Of a stretch of DNA of 9,436 bases, positions 7,185-9,436 are shown piece after piece. Under the pieces are notes generated by a model. That model searched no databases. It worked only from the letters and a program-made list of their open reading frames with translations, and was not told the origin of the DNA. This stretch comes from an uncultured bacterium (GTDB taxonomy: Bacteria > Bacillota_I > Bacilli_A > RF39 > UBA660), in NCBI GenBank assembly GCA_949285775.1, contig CASEAD010000031.1:1-9436 (forward strand), in the 5' to 3' direction. The translations under genes were made by a program, and so were the position numbers. Position 1 is the stretch's first letter. Each line of letters begins with the position of its first letter.

Positions 7185-7748
7185 ATGAAAAAAGAAGTAA
7201 ACAAAATAGGGGTTATCAGCAATTATTTTATATATTTTATACTATATTGTTTTATAGGTTGGTTATATGAAGTAGGCATTTAATATTTTGAATTACATCA
7301 CGGCTTTGTAAATAGAGGATTTCTTCATGGACCCTATCTACCTGTATACGGTTTTGGGGTAGTATTCTTAATATTATTACTAACAAATATTAAAAAGAAA
7401 AAAGTAAAAATATTTAACATAGATATAACAGTAATAGTAATTTTTATCTTAGTAATGTTAATAACCGGAGTATTAGAATACCTAACCAGTTATATAATGG
7501 AAGTATTATTTAATAAAAGATGGTAGGATTACAGCACCGAACTATTTAATATAAATGGCAGAGTATGTTTAAAAGCTTCCCTAATATTTGGATTAGGAGG
7601 AACCTTCTTCTTATATATAACCCAACCACTATTTGAAAAACTAGTATCTAAATTAAATTATAATAAAAAAGTTCTCATCAGTAGCGTACTACTAGTAATA
7701 TTATTATGTGATTTAACCCTAACCTTAACCAAACTATTGATAATGTAA
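7185..7748 (+). pseudogene. Interrupted CmpB-like 'ABC-transporter type IV' membrane protein
   Basis: From ATG 7185 to TAA 7746-7748 there are 187 codons in one frame, broken by TAA at codon 33 (7281-7283) and TAG at codon 114 (7524-7526). Read through the stops, the product is a multi-helix membrane protein of the family annotated 'putative ABC-transporter type IV' (CmpB-like, PF06541 from memory). It shows GWLYEV (26-31), NRGFLHGPYLPVYGFG (42-57), LEYLTSYIMEVLF (about 96-108), KRW followed by the TAG and DYS (111-117), and FNINGRVCL (120-128). Relatives have WWDYS-like sequence at the TAG, so TGG to TAG is the simplest cause. No frameshift is present and all family motifs survive, so the damage looks recent. 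TAG ends the first gene of the window, so a reassigned code is unlikely. Sequencing error or suppression cannot be excluded. The family's function is poorly known. Confidence 0.85.
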
Positions 7749-7788
7749 CAACAAAAGTGTAAAATTATATCCTAATAAAACATAACAC

Positions 7789-7817
7789 TTGCATATGAAA
7801 AATTATTATAGTAAAAT
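7789..7817 (+). promoter_or_regulatory. Sigma-A-type promoter for the aldehyde dehydrogenase gene
   Basis: TTGCAT (7789-7794, four of six consensus bases) and TAAAAT (7812-7817, five of six) are separated by 17 bp. The predicted transcript start near 7824 is just ahead of the ribosome site AAAGGTAGG (7826-7834) and the ATG at 7844, giving a very short leader. No operator is evident. Confidence 0.65.
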
Positions 7818-7843
7818 ATTAATAGAAAGGTAGGTAAAAAAGA

Positions 7844-9280
7844 ATGAAAAGTTTAATAGGTAAAGAGTGGAGAGACTCAAGCGATGGAAAAGTTATAGAA
7901 GTATATAATCCCGCTACAAATGAACTAATTGATACAGTTCCAAGTTTAACCACAGAAGATGTAAATGCTGCTATTGATTATGCTTATGAAGCGCAAAAAG
8001 AATGGGCTAATGTTCCTATTCATGAAAAAGGAAAAATAATTATGAAATTCGTTGAATTAGTAGAAAAAAACAAAGACGAATTAGCAAAGACATTATCAGA
8101 TGAAACAGGAAAACCAATCAAAGAAGCCTATAATGAGATAGCAAATATTAGTATTGGTGTACCAGCATACGTTGAAAAGGTAAAACATGAATATGGAAAC
8201 TTAATTCCAAGAGGAACAGAAGCCGGACAAGAAAACACCATACAGTATACAATAAGACAGCCTCTAGGAGTTATGGTAGCAATCATACCATTCAATTTTC
8301 CAAGTGATATTTTTATCAACAAGATACCACCTGCATTACTAATGGGTAATTCTGCTATTTTAAAACCAGCCAGCGTAAACCCATTAACATTGACTAAATA
8401 TGTTGAGTTATTAGTAGAAGCTGGAGTACCAGCAGGAGTAATATCTGTTGTACACGGTTCAGGAAGTGTCGTTGGAACGGCCCTAACATCAAGCCCAAAA
8501 GTATCAATCGTAAGTTTAACTGGTTCAACTGCAGCCGGAATAGATGCCGCAACTAACTGTGCTAAACATTTAGCACACTCATCACTAGAATTAGGAGGAA
8601 ATGATGCTTTTATTCTATGTGAAGATGGTGATATTGATCTAGCTGTAGAAGAAACAGTATGGGGAAGACTATATAATACTGGACAAGTATGCTGTGCTAG
8701 CAAAAGATTCTTAATTCAAAATTCCGTAAAAGATGAATATATTAGAAAAATGGTAGATAAAATTCAAACCCTAAAAGTTGGATATCCTTCTGATATGTCA
8801 ACTGATATCGGATGCTTAATAAGTGAAGAAGCTGCAATTGAAGTTGAAAAACAAGTAAATGAAACTGTTGAAGCTGGAGCAAAAATCGTGATTGGTGGAA
8901 GAAGAAAAGGAGCATTCTATGAACCAACAATCTTAGATGGAGTAACAAAAGATATGGATGTTGCTAAAGATATGGAAATATTTGGACCAGTTATATCTAT
9001 CATTGGTTTTGATACCCTAGATGAGGCTATTGAAATAGCAAATCAATCTATATATGGACTATCAGGATCTATTATAACTAAAGATATGAATAAAGCTATT
9101 AAAGCTTCAGAAAAAATGGAATGTGGAGGATTTGTAATTAATGGTGCAAGTTTCTTCAGAAGCTTTGAACAACCATTTGGTGGCTGGAAATATTCAGGAA
9201 TTGGTAATGAAGGAATTATGACTACTCTAGCAGAAATGTCTAGAATGAAAACGGTGATTCTAAAGAACATTACTAAATAA
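7844..9280 (+). CDS. NAD(P)-dependent aldehyde dehydrogenase
   Basis: A full-length 478-residue aldehyde dehydrogenase that oxidises an aldehyde to the acid in the cytosol. Catalytic landmarks: PFNFP with N151, cofactor-binding K174 in LKPAS, the Rossmann segment LTGSTAAG (225-232), general base E249 in LELGG, nucleophile C283 in GQVCCASKR and EIFGPV with E378 and F380. The residue three after K174 is Ser (177) where strictly NAD-preferring enzymes usually have Glu, so NADP use is possible; this is inference. C284 next to the nucleophile is a variable position. Overall character is closest to the succinate-semialdehyde/lactaldehyde dehydrogenase group, but the substrate cannot be fixed. GapN is less likely because its characteristic GQRCTAVKR is absent. 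The gene is monocistronic, with its own promoter and terminator and no neighbour that reveals a pathway. Confidence 0.93.
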   Translation: MKSLIGKEWRDSSDGKVIEVYNPATNELIDTVPSLTTEDVNAAIDYAYEAQKEWANVPIHEKGKIIMKFVELVEKNKDELAKTLSDETGKPIKEAYNEIANISIGVPAYVEKVKHEYGNLIPRGTEAGQENTIQYTIRQPLGVMVAIIPFNFPSDIFINKIPPALLMGNSAILKPASVNPLTLTKYVELLVEAGVPAGVISVVHGSGSVVGTALTSSPKVSIVSLTGSTAAGIDAATNCAKHLAHSSLELGGNDAFILCEDGDIDLAVEETVWGRLYNTGQVCCASKRFLIQNSVKDEYIRKMVDKIQTLKVGYPSDMSTDIGCLISEEAAIEVEKQVNETVEAGAKIVIGGRRKGAFYEPTILDGVTKDMDVAKDMEIFGPVISIIGFDTLDEAIEIANQSIYGLSGSIITKDMNKAIKASEKMECGGFVINGASFFRSFEQPFGGWKYSGIGNEGIMTTLAEMSRMKTVILKNITK

Positions 9281-9295
9281 CTACCCTTAAACTTG

Positions 9296-9317
9296 AAATA
9301 GCCTAGTGCTATTTTTT
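9296..9317 (+). terminator. Rho-independent terminator after the aldehyde dehydrogenase gene
   Basis: AAATAGC (9296-9302) pairs perfectly with GCTATTT (9308-9314) around loop CTAGT, with a run of six T from 9312. It lies 15 nt after the stop codon. Confidence 0.8.
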
Positions 9318-9349
9318 AAATTTATTGAAAGAATGTTGTGAAAAAATCT

Positions 9350-9372
9350 GGTTCTTCGAAATTGAGGGGACC
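9350..9372. other. Possible mobile-element end or small hairpin
   Basis: The 23-bp stretch from GGTTCTTCG to GGGGACC is richer in G/C than its surroundings and imperfectly self-complementary: GGTTC can pair with GGACC through one wobble. It lies between two terminators in sequence with no gene. The GGTTCTT opening recalls insertion-sequence ends (ISL3-like in feel, not confirmed). No inverted partner copy exists in this window and no transposase is present, so this is only a suggestion. The 156 bp from 9281 to 9436 otherwise hold only the two terminators and A/T-rich sequence. Confidence 0.2.
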
Positions 9373-9379
9373 TATATAT

Positions 9380-9417
9380 AAATAACTCACTTTTGTACAG
9401 TGAGTTATTTTCTTTTT
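9380..9417 (+). terminator. Strong second terminator near the right edge
   Basis: A perfect 12-bp stem, AAATAACTCACT (9380-9391) with AGTGAGTTATTT (9399-9410), has a 7-nt loop and is followed by a long T-rich tract. Only the + direction has the T tract. It is stronger than the preceding terminator, so it is either a backup or ends a short transcript arising after 9317. Confidence 0.82.
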
Positions 9418-9436
9418 ATTTTTTTTAAAAAAATAA

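Noticed and set aside
7185..7748. Reassignment of TAG or TAA as sense codons
   Set aside because: TAA ends nearly all intact genes here and TAG ends the zinc-ribbon frame directly before the ABC start. Both would have to be sense in one gene only, so nonsense mutation is simpler.
7755..7790. Inverted repeat AAGTGT/ACACTT after the pseudogene as a terminator
   Set aside because: Only 6 bp with a 24-nt loop and no T-run; its right arm overlaps the -35 of the next promoter.
8128..8703. A 191-codon open frame on the minus strand opposite the aldehyde dehydrogenase gene
   Set aside because: It is antisense to a full-length enzyme with intact catalytic motifs, has no recognisable domain and no ribosome site of note. 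It is a shadow of the codon bias on the + strand.
1..9436. Search for CRISPR arrays, tRNA, rRNA, phage or defence genes
   Set aside because: No spaced direct repeats, cloverleaf-like sequence or recognisable defence or phage domains were found on reading the window.

Overview
The window is AT-rich (about 30 % G+C by eye). It reads as a low-GC Firmicutes/Bacillota-type bacterial chromosome: strong AGGAGG-type ribosome sites, AGA-rich arginine codons, mostly TAA stops and T-tailed hairpin terminators. TAA, TAG and TGA all end genes here and tryptophan is always TGG, so the standard bacterial code applies, not the mycoplasma code. An uncultured gut-type Bacilli/Erysipelotrichia/RF39-like lineage is a guess, not a demonstration. 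Every gene lies on the + strand.

Layout. (1) 2-5093 is one probable operon: the C-terminal end of a zinc-ribbon protein, two ABC exporter half-transporters that form a heterodimer, and a cytidylate-kinase-like P-loop protein, closed by a terminator. (2) 5122-5751 encodes a membrane PAP2-family phosphatase. (3) 5835-7091 encodes a membrane-anchored HtrA/DegP-like serine protease with one PDZ domain, followed by a terminator. (4) 7132-7748 holds a perfect consensus sigma-A promoter driving a membrane protein gene of the CmpB-like 'ABC-transporter type IV' family; its frame is interrupted by two in-frame stops, so it is called a pseudogene. (5) 7789-9317 is a separate aldehyde dehydrogenase unit with its own promoter and terminator. 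(6) 9318-9436 is non-coding, with a possible mobile-element end and a second strong terminator.

How the genes fit together. The exporter, PAP2 phosphatase and HtrA protease all act at the membrane or cell surface and fit a loose envelope-maintenance neighbourhood, but separate terminators argue against one operon. The two ABC proteins carry complementary motif defects: the first has lost its catalytic Glu and switch His, and the second has a changed signature. This predicts one degenerate and one competent ATP site, as in BmrCD or TM287/288.

No CRISPR array, tRNA, rRNA, phage gene or defence system is visible. The points most worth a second look are the four-fold repeat in the exporter's extracellular domain, the well-promoted but twice-interrupted gene, a 10-bp-phased direct repeat upstream of the protease gene, and the possible IS-like end near the right edge.
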